Part shown: in pieces, positions 31,991-41,120 of the stretch
Layout: each line of letters begins with the position of its first letter
How positions within the stretch are numbered: position 1 is the first letter of the stretch
Assembly: GCA_001657395.1 (NCBI GenBank)
Contig: LYSY01000004.1
Coordinates: 248,001-312,000 of the forward strand
Direction: 5' to 3'
From: Rhodospirillales bacterium BBD 1991-14
GTDB lineage: Bacteria; Pseudomonadota; Alphaproteobacteria; Kiloniellales; Kiloniellaceae
DNA: 64,000 bases
Made by a program: the position numbers and the translations under genes
Notes under the pieces: generated by a model
Databases searched by the model: none
Told to the model about the DNA's origin: nothing
Seen by the model: the letters and a program-made list of their open reading frames with translations, nothing else

Positions 31991-32791
31991 TCACTTTGAG
32001 CGCAGGAAAATCTCGAGCCCGACGAGGCGGTCCAGCAGCCAGACCGCCAGCACGGCGATCAGGATATAGACGACGGAGACCGCCGCGAGGTCGGGGGTGA
32101 TGACGCTGCGGATGGAATTGTAGATCTGCACCGGCAGGGTGACGATCCGCGAGTCGACGAGGAAGAGGCTGACCAGGAACTCGTTGAAGGCGAGGATGAA
32201 CATCAGCAGGGCGCCGGTGATCACCCCGGGCATGACGGCCGGCAGCGTGACGGTGAAGAAGACCACCACCGGGGGCGCGCCGCAGTTGGCCGCCGCGTTC
32301 TCCAGTTCGGCATCCAGGGCGTTGGCCGAGGCGCTGACCGCCCAGATCATGAAGGGCAGGTTGATGACGCAGAGCGCCACGCCGACCGGCCAGAGCGAGC
32401 CCAGGATGCGAAGCTCGCCGAAGAAGATCAGCATGCCGAGGCCGGAGACCACCAGCGGGATGGTGAAAGGCAGCAGCAGGTAGACCTGGAGGCTGCGGCG
32501 GAAGCGGATGCGGTAGCGCAGGATGCCGAGGGCCGCCAGGGTGCCGGCGGGGATCGACACCAGGGTGCAGACGATGGAGACATAGAAGGTGCGCAGGAGC
32601 GCGTCCTTGAAGCTGTCGAGCTGCCAGAGCCGCTCGTACCAGCGGAGGGAGAAGCCCTCCGGCGGAAAGCGGATGATGTCGCCCGATGTGAAGGAGGCGC
32701 CGATGATGATCAGAGTCGGAAAGCTCAAAAGGATAAGGCTGAAGACCGTCAGCCCCCAGAGTACCGCCGCCTTGGAGAACCCTCCGCTCAT
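31991..32791 (-). CDS. ABC transporter permease, PotC type (second system)
   Basis: 266 aa with six TM segments (FSLILLSFPTLIIIGASF is the first) and the EAA-type loop ALDAELENAAANCGAPPVVV with FFTVTLPAVMPGV after it. Start overlaps the upstream permease stop by ATGA. Together with 32788-36053 it forms the second spermidine/putrescine-type importer. Confidence 0.88.
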   Translation of the reverse strand: MSGGFSKAAVLWGLTVFSLILLSFPTLIIIGASFTSGDIIRFPPEGFSLRWYERLWQLDSFKDALLRTFYVSIVCTLVSIPAGTLAALGILRYRIRFRRSLQVYLLLPFTIPLVVSGLGMLIFFGELRILGSLWPVGVALCVINLPFMIWAVSASANALDAELENAAANCGAPPVVVFFTVTLPAVMPGVITGALLMFILAFNEFLVSLFLVDSRIVTLPVQIYNSIRSVITPDLAAVSVVYILIAVLAVWLLDRLVGLEIFLRSK

Positions 32792-33735
32792 GACTTCCGC
32801 TCCGCGAAGCCCAGCGTGCCGGTGCCGGCGATCATCAGCATCAGGGCGACCAGCGCGCTGCCCACCAGGGTCAGCACGATGGAGAGCGCCGAGCCGAGCC
32901 CGATGTTGGAGATCTGGAAGTAGCTGTCGTAGATCGCATTGGCGATGAAGTCGGAGGTGCCGCCGCCGAGAATCTCCGGCATGGCGAAGTCCGTCAGGGT
33001 CAGGGTGAAGACGACGATGCCGGCGCCGATGATCCCGGGCTTGGCCATGGGTATGACCACATGGCGGAAGGTGCCGATCCAGGTGGCGCCCAGGCTTTCG
33101 GAGGCCAGTTCGATGTCTTCGCCGATCGCGGCCACGGCGGGCGTGAGCAGCAGCACGGCGAAGGGCAGCATGTACTGCACCAGGCCCAGGATCACCGCCG
33201 GATAGTTGTAGATCAGGTCCAAAGGCGGCAGGCCGATGCCGGTGACGATGCTGTTCAGCAGTCCTTCCTTGCCGAGAATGATCAGCCAGCCGTAAGCGCG
33301 CACCACCTGGCCGATGAAAAACGGCAGAAAGAGCGCCACCAGAAGAAACTTACGCGTCGCGGCGGAGGCGGTGCGGACCATCAGGTAGGCGTAGGGGAAT
33401 GCCAGAACGAGGGTGATCAGGGTGACGATGGCGGCGGCCAGCAGGCTGCGCCAGAGCACGCGGAGATAGACGGGCCGCTCGAAGAAGGTCTGATAGTTGG
33501 TGAGGCTGTAGGCCTCTTTCAGGCGATAGGTGGCGAGGTCCAGCTCATGCAGACTGAACTCGAGCATGTAGCCGAGGCCGATCACCAGAATGAAGACCAG
33601 TGCGACCGCGGGGAGCAGGAAGAGATAGCCGTTCATGCCATGCAGGCCGCGCGGCCAGGCGGCGGCGACCAGGCGGTCGACACCGTCGATCAGGCGCCAT
33701 GACAGCGGTTTGCCACCCGCGGCGGTCTCGGCCAT
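32788..33735 (-). CDS. ABC transporter permease, PotB type (second system)
   Basis: 315 aa from ATG 33735 (MAETAAGGKPLSW). Six TM segments, the first GYLFLLPAVALVFILVIGLG, then the long periplasmic loop with YSLTNYQTFFERPVYLRVLW. EAA loop IELASESLGATWIGTFRHVV. The gap to the upstream binding-protein gene holds a long hairpin. Confidence 0.88.
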   Translation of the reverse strand: MAETAAGGKPLSWRLIDGVDRLVAAAWPRGLHGMNGYLFLLPAVALVFILVIGLGYMLEFSLHELDLATYRLKEAYSLTNYQTFFERPVYLRVLWRSLLAAAIVTLITLVLAFPYAYLMVRTASAATRKFLLVALFLPFFIGQVVRAYGWLIILGKEGLLNSIVTGIGLPPLDLIYNYPAVILGLVQYMLPFAVLLLTPAVAAIGEDIELASESLGATWIGTFRHVVIPMAKPGIIGAGIVVFTLTLTDFAMPEILGGGTSDFIANAIYDSYFQISNIGLGSALSIVLTLVGSALVALMLMIAGTGTLGFAERKS

Positions 33736-33762
33736 TTCTCGCTCTGCTCTCCCCGGAGGTTT

Positions 33763-33800
33763 GCGCGACCGGCGCGGGACGGAGTCCCGGCCGATCGCGC
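33763..33800 (-). terminator. Intra-operon hairpin after binding-protein gene (second system)
   Basis: GCGCGACCGG pairs with CCGATCGCGC (one mismatch), with an inner GGGAC/GTCCC stem. It sits 9 bp after the binding-protein stop codon (33809) and before the permease start. Same position as hairpins at 24096, 55969 and 62543. Confidence 0.65.
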
Positions 33801-33808
33801 CATAGGCG

Positions 33809-34912
33809 TCAGCCCTGCATGATCTCGCTGAACTTGGAGAACCAGATGGGCTGGTTCTCCACCAGGACCGGCGAGGGCACGCTGACAAGCTTCTCGAAGT
33901 CGGCTGGAGCCGTCGGATAGGACGGATCGCCGGCCAGGTCGGCCGGCGGTTCCAGGCCCGGATAGACCGGCGGCAGGCCCAACAGCGAACACCACTTCTC
34001 CTGCGCTTCGCGGGTGATCGCGAATTCGATGAAGCGCTTGGACCAGTACTCTTCGTTTGCCGGCAGGCCTTTGGGAATCCACAGCCCGTCGGTGTCGACC
34101 TTGCAGCCTTCCTTGGGCACGGTCCACTCGACGTTGATGCCCTTCTGCTTGGCCGCGCGGGCGTTCACCGAGATGGTGCAGGCAACGTCGATCTCACCGT
34201 TCTGGAACCAGGTGGTGAAGTCGGCATCCTCGCCCAGCAGCGGCTCGTTCTTCTTGAGGTCGCGGTAGAACTGATAGCCCGGCTCCATGTTGTCGGGAAT
34301 GTCCGCGGCGGTGCCTCCGCCGGCGATGACGGCGATGGGGTTGAAGCCGATGCCGTCGTCGTAGAGGGCCACGCGGCCCTTGAACTTCGGATCCAGCATC
34401 ACACGCCAGGACTCCGGCGGGCCGTCCGGAAAGGCTTCCGGCCGGTAGGCGCAGACATAGACGTATGAGTAGGTGTTGACCAGCGGCCAGCCGTCGATAC
34501 CGGTCGGCTTGGCGATGGACAGCAGGCCGTCCAGACCCTTGAGGTCGCCGAGATCGACGGTGACGCCGCGCAGCGCCGAGATGGTGGCGTTGGTCGTCGT
34601 GTCCCAGTTGACGTGGATCGGCGGCACGCGGCCCTGATCGACGGCAGCCCAGATCTTGGGCTTGATCTCGTTGTCCTCCGTGAAGTCGAGCCTGACCGGA
34701 ATGCCGGTCGCCTCGGTGAAGGGGTCGGCAACGCCGGCCTGCAGGGATTCGCCCCAGGCGCCGCCCCAGGCGCGAACGATGAGTTCGCCGGGCTTTTTCG
34801 TGTGGCCGTCCGCGAATGCGAACTGCGGCAACGCCAGGGCGCCGGTGGCAAGGGCCGAGCCCTTGAGAAAGCGCCGGCGGTTCAGCCTGAATGGGTCACG
34901 GTTATCCGACAT
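33809..34912 (-). CDS. ABC transporter substrate-binding protein, Tat-exported (second system)
   Basis: 367 aa from ATG 34912. Tat signal NRRRFLKGSALATGALALPQ. Mature sequence starts near ELIVRAWGGAWGESLQAGVA, a PotD-type fold with WDTTTNATISALRGVTVDLG and GFNPIAVIAGGG; ends WFSKFSEIMQG. The substrate is unknown. The HisD-like gene in the same operon hints at an alcohol-bearing compound. Confidence 0.88.
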   Translation of the reverse strand: MSDNRDPFRLNRRRFLKGSALATGALALPQFAFADGHTKKPGELIVRAWGGAWGESLQAGVADPFTEATGIPVRLDFTEDNEIKPKIWAAVDQGRVPPIHVNWDTTTNATISALRGVTVDLGDLKGLDGLLSIAKPTGIDGWPLVNTYSYVYVCAYRPEAFPDGPPESWRVMLDPKFKGRVALYDDGIGFNPIAVIAGGGTAADIPDNMEPGYQFYRDLKKNEPLLGEDADFTTWFQNGEIDVACTISVNARAAKQKGINVEWTVPKEGCKVDTDGLWIPKGLPANEEYWSKRFIEFAITREAQEKWCSLLGLPPVYPGLEPPADLAGDPSYPTAPADFEKLVSVPSPVLVENQPIWFSKFSEIMQG

Positions 34913-34958
34913 GAGAGCCTCCTTCTTCTTGTTCACTCCGTTTTGGTTGACCAGGCGA

Positions 34959-36053
34959 TCAGGGTCGATCGCTGGGAAAGGCAAAGAAATCGCGGGCGTT
35001 CCAGCCGAGCTTCACCTGGCTCTGCGGTCTGTGCTCGGCGTGGTGCAGGGGGTCGTGGTCGAAGGCGAAGAGCACCGCATCGGCCAGGGCCGGCACGGAG
35101 ATCTCGTAGACCATGCGGTCGCCTTCGAAGATCCGCTGGCGCACCTCCCCGGTTACCACGTTCTCGAAGGCGGTTGCATCGCCGTTCGGAGCGTCGCCGA
35201 GGATGCGCACCTGTTCGGCCCGGAGCGCACAGTCGACCGTGGTGCCCATGCCCAGCGCTCCCTGCGCGCGGGCCTTCAGCGCGGTATCACCGACGCGCAC
35301 CAGGATGCCGCCGTCGCCGCTGGCCTCCACCGCCCCTGTGAACATGGCGGTGAGGCCGATGAAATTGGCGACGAAGCGGTTGGAGGGTGCGCGGTAGACC
35401 GCCTCCGGGCTGTCGGACTGCTGAATGCGGCCCTCGCTCATCACCACGATCTGGTCCGACATCACAAGCGCTTCGCGCTGGTCGTGGGTGACGTTGATGG
35501 TGGTGACGCCGAGTTCCTGCTGGATGCGGCGGAACTCCAGCTGCATCTCCTCGCGCAGTTTCTTGTCGAGTGCGGAAAGCGGCTCGTCGAGCAGCAGCAG
35601 GTCGGGGCGGAAGGACAGCGCCCGGGCGATGGCAACGCGTTGCTGCTGGCCGCCGCTGAGTTCCTGCGGGCGGCGCTTCTCGAAGCCGTCCAGCCGCACC
35701 AGCCGGAGGTATTCGGACACACGGTCGGGAATCGTCGCCGGATCGAAGCCGCGCATCTTCAGCGGGTAGGCGACGTTCTGTGCCGCGGTCATATGGGGAA
35801 ACAGCGCGAGGCGCTGAAAGACCATGCCGATGGAACGGCGGTAGGGCGGCACGTTGTCGACGGCGGCGCCGTTGATCAGGATTTCGCCGGCGTTCGGCCG
35901 GATGAATCCGGCGATCATGCGCAGCAGCGTGGTCTTGCCGCAGCCGCTCGGCCCGAGGATGGTGAGGAACTCGCCTTTGGGCAGCGTCAGGGAAGCGTCG
36001 TCGACGGCAAGGACGTCACCGAAGGTTTTCGAGACGTCACGGATCTCGACCAT
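34959..36053 (-). CDS. ABC transporter ATP-binding protein, PotA type (second system)
   Basis: 364 aa from ATG 36053 (an upstream GTG at 36071 is possible). Walker A GPSGCGKTT (about 34-42), Q-loop QRLALFPHM, signature LSGGQQQRVAIARAL, Walker B LLLLDEPLSALDKK, H-loop VTHDQREAL. C-terminal TOBE domain from about residue 245, with VEASGDGGILVRVGDTA. First gene of the operon 36053 to 30636; a TTGTATATACAA-type operator lies about 90 bp upstream. Confidence 0.9.
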   Translation of the reverse strand: MVEIRDVSKTFGDVLAVDDASLTLPKGEFLTILGPSGCGKTTLLRMIAGFIRPNAGEILINGAAVDNVPPYRRSIGMVFQRLALFPHMTAAQNVAYPLKMRGFDPATIPDRVSEYLRLVRLDGFEKRRPQELSGGQQQRVAIARALSFRPDLLLLDEPLSALDKKLREEMQLEFRRIQQELGVTTINVTHDQREALVMSDQIVVMSEGRIQQSDSPEAVYRAPSNRFVANFIGLTAMFTGAVEASGDGGILVRVGDTALKARAQGALGMGTTVDCALRAEQVRILGDAPNGDATAFENVVTGEVRQRIFEGDRMVYEISVPALADAVLFAFDHDPLHHAEHRPQSQVKLGWNARDFFAFPSDRP

Positions 36054-36143
36054 GCAGGCTTGTGCGGCCACTTCCCTGCCTTCCAGAAGCTCACTTTTTC
36101 GCGAGAGGCAAAACCGTTGCAGCCACCCCTTCGGCTGTCAAGT

Positions 36144-36157
36144 GTTGTATATACAAC
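36144..36157. promoter_or_regulatory. GntR-type operator palindrome
   Basis: GTTGTATATACAAC is a perfect 14-bp palindrome in the AT-rich gap upstream of the second ABC operon. TTGTATATACAA-like sites are typical operators of FadR/FCD-type GntR regulators. No GntR gene is in the window, so the regulator must be encoded elsewhere. Confidence 0.6.
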
Positions 36158-36302
36158 TTGCGCCCTCTTGCGCGCCGGTTGTTTTCAGGCGAACAAGCTG
36201 TGGCGGGAAATCACTGCGTAAAGTTGTGCGGCCGACATCGCTATCGCCCCAGGGAAGCGACGCGTCCCAACTCAGCGAAGACGCAGTCAGATCACATCCA
36301 AA

Positions 36303-37067
36303 TCAGATCGACGCCAGATAGCCGCCGTCGACGAAGACCAGTTGTCCGGTGACGTAGGCCGAGGCCGGCGAAGTCAGGAAAACGCAGGCGCCCACCAGGT
36401 CGTCCAGCTCGCCGAAGCGCCCCATGGGGATCTTCGCCAGCATGGCCGTGCGCCAGCCATCGTCCTGATAAAACACCTCCGTGAGCTCGGTGCGGAAGTA
36501 GCCGGGGCCGATGCCGTTGACGCGGATACCCTTGGGCGACCACTCGCTGCTGAGGGCCCGGGTCATGCCCAGCAGCCCGGTCTTCGAAGCGGTGTAGGGC
36601 ACGGCGGTCGGGACGCCGACGGCCGAGGTGAGCGAACAGGTGTTGACGATGGCGCCCGGAAGGCCGGCCGTCAGCAGGCGCTCCGCGAAGTGCCGCGCGA
36701 CAAAGAAGGCGCCCTTCAGATTGGTGTCGAGGATGCGGTCCCAGAGTGCCTCGTCGACATCGACGGAGGCCCGCACCTCTTCCATGCCGGCGTTGTTGAT
36801 CAGGACATCGGCCCGCAGGCCGGCGTCATCCATGTGCCCGAAGAGTGCGCCGATGCTTTCGGGGTCCGAGACATCCGCCGTGAAGACATGCGCCTGGCGG
36901 CCGTAGGCGCGTACCGCAGCGGCTGTGTCCTGCAAGGCCTCTTCCGAGCGGGCGGCAAGGATCAGGTCGGCACCGGCTTCCGCCAGGCCAGCGGCCAGGG
37001 CCCGGCCGATACCGCGGCTGGCCCCGGTGACCAGGGCTGTGCGGCCCTCAAGGCTGAACAAAGACAT
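36303..37067 (-). CDS. SDR-family dehydrogenase (gluconate 5-dehydrogenase-like)
   Basis: 254 aa from ATG 37067. Cofactor motif TGASRGIGRA (about 15-24), NNAG at about 91-94, catalytic Ser in NTCSLTSAVG, and Tyr/Lys in VPYTASKTG. Acidic-to-Arg sequence around ARSEE suggests NADP preference. It could interconvert a sugar acid or polyol. It is convergent with nothing; 86 bp separate it from the LacI gene on the same strand, so it is probably cotranscribed downstream of LacI. Confidence 0.85.
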   Translation of the reverse strand: MSLFSLEGRTALVTGASRGIGRALAAGLAEAGADLILAARSEEALQDTAAAVRAYGRQAHVFTADVSDPESIGALFGHMDDAGLRADVLINNAGMEEVRASVDVDEALWDRILDTNLKGAFFVARHFAERLLTAGLPGAIVNTCSLTSAVGVPTAVPYTASKTGLLGMTRALSSEWSPKGIRVNGIGPGYFRTELTEVFYQDDGWRTAMLAKIPMGRFGELDDLVGACVFLTSPASAYVTGQLVFVDGGYLASI

Positions 37068-37152
37068 TGCGCATCTGCTCCCCAGCTCCCCGTCCACGCA
37101 CTTCAGGCCGCGATCATAGCCGCTGGGGTGATGCAGGCCAGCCTTTCTCCGG

Positions 37153-38208
37153 CTAGAGACCGGCGGCGGCCAGCGATGCCGGCGCGGGGCCGGTGGACTC
37201 GCGGACGATCAGGGAGGTCTCGATCTCCACCGCCCGCGGTGTGTCCTCGCCGCCGAGACGCGCAAGGAGCATATCGGCGGCGCGGCACCACATCTCCTGC
37301 GTCGGGACGCGGATGGTGGTGAGCGAGGGCTTCAGGTGTCGGGAGAGCACGAGGTCGTCGAAGCCGACCACGGAGACCTGCTCGGGGATGCGAACGCCGC
37401 TGTGCTGGGCTTCCAGGATCGCGCCGAAGCCCTGCACGTCGTTGCCGCAGATGATCGCCGTCGGCGGCTCCGCCAGCGACATCAGGTCGCGAAAGGCGGC
37501 GCGGCTTTCGGCAATGTCATAGCGGCGCTCCAGCACCCGGTCGTCCGGGAGGGTCAGGCCGGCATTGGCCAGCTCCGCGCGCACGCCGCGGACGCGTCCG
37601 ATGGCACGGTCGTTGTCGGCGGTGATGCCGGCGATCATGGCGAATCGCCGGTGGCCGAGTTGCAGCAGGTAGCGCACCGCCTTGGTCGCAACGCCGGCAT
37701 TGTCGAAGCCCACGCAATGATAGGGCCGCTCGGGCGAGTAGACGCCGGTGTTGACGAAGGGCGTGCCGTGGCGTGCCAGCACGGCGAGGCAGTCGCGGGT
37801 ATGGGTCTCGCCCATCATGATGATCCCGGCTGCCCTCTGCTCCAGGAAGCTGCGGACGACCTGGTGCTCTTCTTCCGGGTCGTAGTTGCTCGATCCGATC
37901 AGCAGATGGTAGCCGCGGTCGTTCAGGTGGGCCTGCAGGGCCTCCACGCCGGCGGCGAAGATCGAGTTGTCGATGGAGGGGATGATGGCCCCGATAATGC
38001 GGCTGGAGCGGCTCGACAGCGAGCGGGCGGCGCCGTGGGGGATATAGCCCAGGGTGGCGATCGCCTCCTCGACGGCGCGGCGGGTTTCCGGTTTCACGTA
38101 GTCCGCCTTGTTCAGAACCCGCGAAACGGTGGCGGTCGAGACCTGTGCCGCCGCCGCCACCTCGGCAACGCTCACGCGCGCCCCGCGGTTCTGTAATCGT
38201 TTACGCAT
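37153..38208 (-). CDS. LacI/GalR-family regulator of the sugar-catabolic locus
   Basis: 351 aa. The N-terminal HTH and hinge include VSVAEVAAAAQVSTATVSRV and GYIPHGAARSLSSRSSRIIG. The periplasmic-binding-like domain follows, with HHLLIGSSNYDPEEEH-type motifs, NTGVYSPERPYHCVGFDNAG and VSVVGFDDLVLSRHLKPSLT. It is divergent from the SDR/TRAP operon. One LacI-like palindrome overlaps its own start codon and a second lies upstream of the SDR gene, so it probably controls itself and the catabolic operon. Confidence 0.88.
   Translation of the reverse strand: MRKRLQNRGARVSVAEVAAAAQVSTATVSRVLNKADYVKPETRRAVEEAIATLGYIPHGAARSLSSRSSRIIGAIIPSIDNSIFAAGVEALQAHLNDRGYHLLIGSSNYDPEEEHQVVRSFLEQRAAGIIMMGETHTRDCLAVLARHGTPFVNTGVYSPERPYHCVGFDNAGVATKAVRYLLQLGHRRFAMIAGITADNDRAIGRVRGVRAELANAGLTLPDDRVLERRYDIAESRAAFRDLMSLAEPPTAIICGNDVQGFGAILEAQHSGVRIPEQVSVVGFDDLVLSRHLKPSLTTIRVPTQEMWCRAADMLLARLGGEDTPRAVEIETSLIVRESTGPAPASLAAAGL
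38192..38205. promoter_or_regulatory. LacI-type operator overlapping the regulator start codon
   Basis: The plus-strand TGTAATCGTTTACG (minus strand CGTAAACGATTACA) matches the TGTAAACG-TTTACA style of LacI operators. It covers codons 2-5 of the LacI gene, consistent with autoregulation by a roadblock. Partly constrained by coding, so moderate confidence. Confidence 0.5.
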
Positions 38209-38294
38209 ATCGATCCGAAGTTCAGGCCGCGATCTGAAAACATACCGTGAAAGTCGAGTTTACAGGCAAATTCCTGCTTGCGGCAAGGCCGGTC

Positions 38295-38314
38295 TTATGT
38301 AAAGGCTTACATAA
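38295..38314. promoter_or_regulatory. Inverted-repeat operator upstream of the catabolic operon
   Basis: TTATGTAA-AGGC-TTACATAA: perfect 8-bp half-sites with 4-bp spacing, about 58 bp upstream of the SDR start at 38373. It shares the GTAA/TTAC core with the site at 38192-38205. Probable binding site of the divergent LacI protein. Confidence 0.65.
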
Positions 38315-38372
38315 AGGGCGGCGGCATTTGTACACGAAGCGTCTTGCAGCAGGCGCCAGGGGGTGTGCCTCG

Positions 38373-39089
38373 ATGGCCGGATTGGAAGGGACCATAGCGA
38401 TTACCGGGGCCGCCGGGGGCATCGGCCAGGCGCTCTGCACACTGCTGTCCGAAGCGGGCTGCCGTCTCCATCTGATCGACCGGGAGGACTGCGGCCTGCA
38501 GGACCTCGCCGGGCGGTTGGGGGCAACCGCCGGCGTCCAGACGACGGACGACGCTGCGGGCGCGCGGGCTGCACTGGCGGCCGCCGAAGGGCCACTCCAC
38601 GGTTTCGTCCATCTCGCCGGCTCCATGGAGGACGACCCCGACCTGGGCGACGACCCGGCGGTGTGGGACCGCACCATGACCAATAACCTGCGCAATGCCT
38701 ACGATTTTGCCACGGCTGTTGAAGAACGACTGCCGGAGGGAACCATGGGACGCCTGGTTTTCACCTCCTCCCTCGCGTTTCGCCGCGGTGCGGTGGATGC
38801 GGTGGCCTACTCCGCCGCCAAGGCGGGGCTGGTGGGCATCACCCGGGCGCTGGCCCGCCGGTTCAAGACGCGGGCCACGGTCAACGCCATTGCTCCCGGC
38901 ATCATTCTCACCCGCATGCCGGAAAAGGTGATTGAGCGCCGCGGGGACCTTCTCCTGAAGGAAATCCCGCTCGGCCGCTTCGGAGCACCACGGGAGGTTG
39001 CAACCGTGATACGGTTTCTGCTGAGCGAAGACGCCAGCTACATCACCGGCCAATGCATCAACGTCGACGGCGGCCAGGTGATGAACTGA
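38373..39089 (+). CDS. SDR-family oxidoreductase, first gene of the TRAP operon
   Basis: 238 aa from ATG 38373; the frame is open upstream to 38247 but that part contains the operator. Motifs: TGAAGGIGQA (about 11-20), VHLAGS in the NNAG position, catalytic Ser in VFTSSLAFR and Tyr/Lys in VAYSAAKAGL, then INVDGGQVMN at the end. The NNAG Asn is replaced (VHLAGS), which is unusual but tolerated in the superfamily. Followed after 48 bp by the TRAP genes. It may oxidise a hydroxyl of the imported substrate. Confidence 0.82.
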   Translation: MAGLEGTIAITGAAGGIGQALCTLLSEAGCRLHLIDREDCGLQDLAGRLGATAGVQTTDDAAGARAALAAAEGPLHGFVHLAGSMEDDPDLGDDPAVWDRTMTNNLRNAYDFATAVEERLPEGTMGRLVFTSSLAFRRGAVDAVAYSAAKAGLVGITRALARRFKTRATVNAIAPGIILTRMPEKVIERRGDLLLKEIPLGRFGAPREVATVIRFLLSEDASYITGQCINVDGGQVMN

Positions 39090-39137
39090 ACGGCTAGGGG
39101 TGCCGCGCCGGGAGAAGCGCGGGCCGGGAGGAAGTGA

Positions 39138-39770
39138 ATGGTTGTCATGCTGTCTCGTGCGATCGCCCTGCTGCGCCTCATAAACCGCGGCTTTGAAGCG
39201 ATGCTGCGCCCGATCATCATCGTCACCGTGATCGCCATGCTGGCCACCGTCGTCTGGACGGTGGTGGCGCGTCTGTCCGGAATCAGCGCGCCCTGGACGG
39301 AAAAGGTGATGCTGATCCTGCTGCCGACCCTGGCTTTTATCGTGGCGCCGATCGCTTATCGCCGCGCGTCCAACGTGGCGCTCGACATGCTGCACGACGT
39401 GCTGCCGCACTTTCTCCAGCGGGTGCATTCGCTGCTGCTCCACGTGCTCATCCTCGGTCTCCTGTTAATCGCCCTCGATCTGACCCTGCGCAAGATCGGC
39501 CTGAAGTGGGACGGCCTGACCCTCGTTCTCGACGGCATCTTCGGCCTCGACCTCAACTCCATCCGGCCCTTCAAGGCCAAGATGCGTATCCCCGTTCTGG
39601 GATTGGAGTGGCGCTATGTCTTCATGGTGATGCCGGCGGCCATCACCCTGATGATCATCGTCAATGTGGAGATGCTGCTGCGCTACACGCTGGGCCTCTT
39701 CGATCCCGACAACCGCCTCGTGCGCCCTGTGCGTTCCTTCGAGGACGTCGCGGCGAACGTGGAGGAGTAG
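39138..39770 (+). CDS. TRAP transporter small membrane subunit (DctQ type)
   Basis: 210 aa behind a GGGAGGAAG site. Four predicted TM helices: PIIIVTVIAMLATVVWTVVA, VMLILLPTLAFIVAPIAY, LLLHVLILGLLLIALDLTL and VFMVMPAAITLMIIVNVEML. There is a longer-than-usual loop between helices 3 and 4 (IGLKWDGLTLVLDGIFGLDL). It partners the DctM and DctP proteins encoded next for Na+-driven uptake of an acidic compound. Confidence 0.85.
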   Translation: MVVMLSRAIALLRLINRGFEAMLRPIIIVTVIAMLATVVWTVVARLSGISAPWTEKVMLILLPTLAFIVAPIAYRRASNVALDMLHDVLPHFLQRVHSLLLHVLILGLLLIALDLTLRKIGLKWDGLTLVLDGIFGLDLNSIRPFKAKMRIPVLGLEWRYVFMVMPAAITLMIIVNVEMLLRYTLGLFDPDNRLVRPVRSFEDVAANVEE

Positions 39771-39774
39771 GCCG

Positions 39775-41079
39775 ATGCAGACCGCTTTTCTCTGGCTCTT
39801 CCTCGCCTCGCTTGCGCTTTCGATCCCTGTGATCTTCGGCCTGCTGGGGGCCTCCGGCATCGTGGTCGCCAACGATCTGGGCGCCGAGTTCGATCCCCGC
39901 GATCTCAACTCCCTGCTCAGCCAGGTCTTCTCCGGCATGTCGTCGGTGCCGCTGATGGCGCTGCCGATGTTCATCCTGGCCGGCGAACTGATGAACGCCG
40001 GCGGCATCACCGAACGCCTGGTGCGCTTCAGCCAGTCACTGATCGGCCATCTGCGCGGCGGTCTCGCGCAGGTGAACATCCTGAGTTCGATCCTCTTTGC
40101 CGGGCTCTCCGGTTCGGCGGTGGCCGACACCTCGGCGCTGGGCTCCATGCTGATCCCGGCGATGGAAAAGCAGGGCTACACCCGGCGCTTCGCGGCAGCC
40201 GTGACGGCGGCCTCCAGCGTCATCGGGCCGATCATTCCGCCGTCGGGCATCATGATCATCTACGCCTTCATTATGGGCGTGAGCCCTGCCGCCCTCTTCG
40301 CCGGGGGCATCGTTCCCGGGCTGATGATCGGCAGCGGGCTGATGTTCGTCACCTGGCGCCTGGCCAAGAAGTACGACTTCCCGGTTGCCAGCCGCCGCGC
40401 TTCGGCCCGCGAGGTCGTGGCCGCGGGGCGCGAGACCTTCTGGCCGTTGCTGACGCCGATCATCCTGTTGGGCGGCATCCTGACCGGCTTCTTCACGCCG
40501 ACGGAAGCCGCGGGGGTCGCCGCCTTCTACGCGCTGGTCGTTTCGGTCTTTGTGATCCGCGCGCTCAGGATCGGCGACCTGCCGGCGACCTTCTACCGCG
40601 CCGCTGTGGCCTCGGGCATCATCCTCATGCTGATCGGTGCCTCGAAGTCGTTCTCCTGGGTCGCCGATCAGGTTGGCGCGGCGCAGATGCTGGCCGACTT
40701 CGTGCTGTCGCTGACCGACAACCCCTATCTGCTGCTGATCCTGCTCAACCTGATGCTCTTCGTCGTCGGCATGTTCCTCGATGCCGGCCCGGCGATCCTG
40801 ATCCTGGGCCCGATCCTGTCAAAGGTCTTCGTCGGGATCATCGGCCTCGACCCCGTCCACTTCGCCATCATCATGTGCGTCAACGTGACAGTCGGCCTGG
40901 CGACGCCACCCATGGGGCTTGTGCTTTTCGTCGCGTCGTCGATTTCACGCGAGCGCGTCGAGGCGATCACCAAGGCGATTCTGCCGTTCCTGGCCGTCGA
41001 GGCCGGCGTGATCTTCTTGATCACCTTTTTCGAGGACCTGGTGCTGTTCCTGCCCCGTGTGATGGGGCTTCATTCGTGA
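39775..41079 (+). CDS. TRAP transporter large permease (DctM type)
   Basis: 434 aa from ATG 39775, 4 bp after the DctQ stop. About 12 TM segments; family motifs SGSAVADTSALGSMLIPAME, SVIGPIIPPSGIMIIYAF and the C-terminal VGLATPPMGLVLFVASSISR are all present and typical of DctM. It forms the transport channel. Substrates of the family are mostly carboxylates and sulfonates. Confidence 0.92.
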   Translation: MQTAFLWLFLASLALSIPVIFGLLGASGIVVANDLGAEFDPRDLNSLLSQVFSGMSSVPLMALPMFILAGELMNAGGITERLVRFSQSLIGHLRGGLAQVNILSSILFAGLSGSAVADTSALGSMLIPAMEKQGYTRRFAAAVTAASSVIGPIIPPSGIMIIYAFIMGVSPAALFAGGIVPGLMIGSGLMFVTWRLAKKYDFPVASRRASAREVVAAGRETFWPLLTPIILLGGILTGFFTPTEAAGVAAFYALVVSVFVIRALRIGDLPATFYRAAVASGIILMLIGASKSFSWVADQVGAAQMLADFVLSLTDNPYLLLILLNLMLFVVGMFLDAGPAILILGPILSKVFVGIIGLDPVHFAIIMCVNVTVGLATPPMGLVLFVASSISRERVEAITKAILPFLAVEAGVIFLITFFEDLVLFLPRVMGLHS

Positions 41080-41120
41080 GACATCCAAAGCCGAAGAATA
41101 ACGCGAACTAGGAGGAAAGA

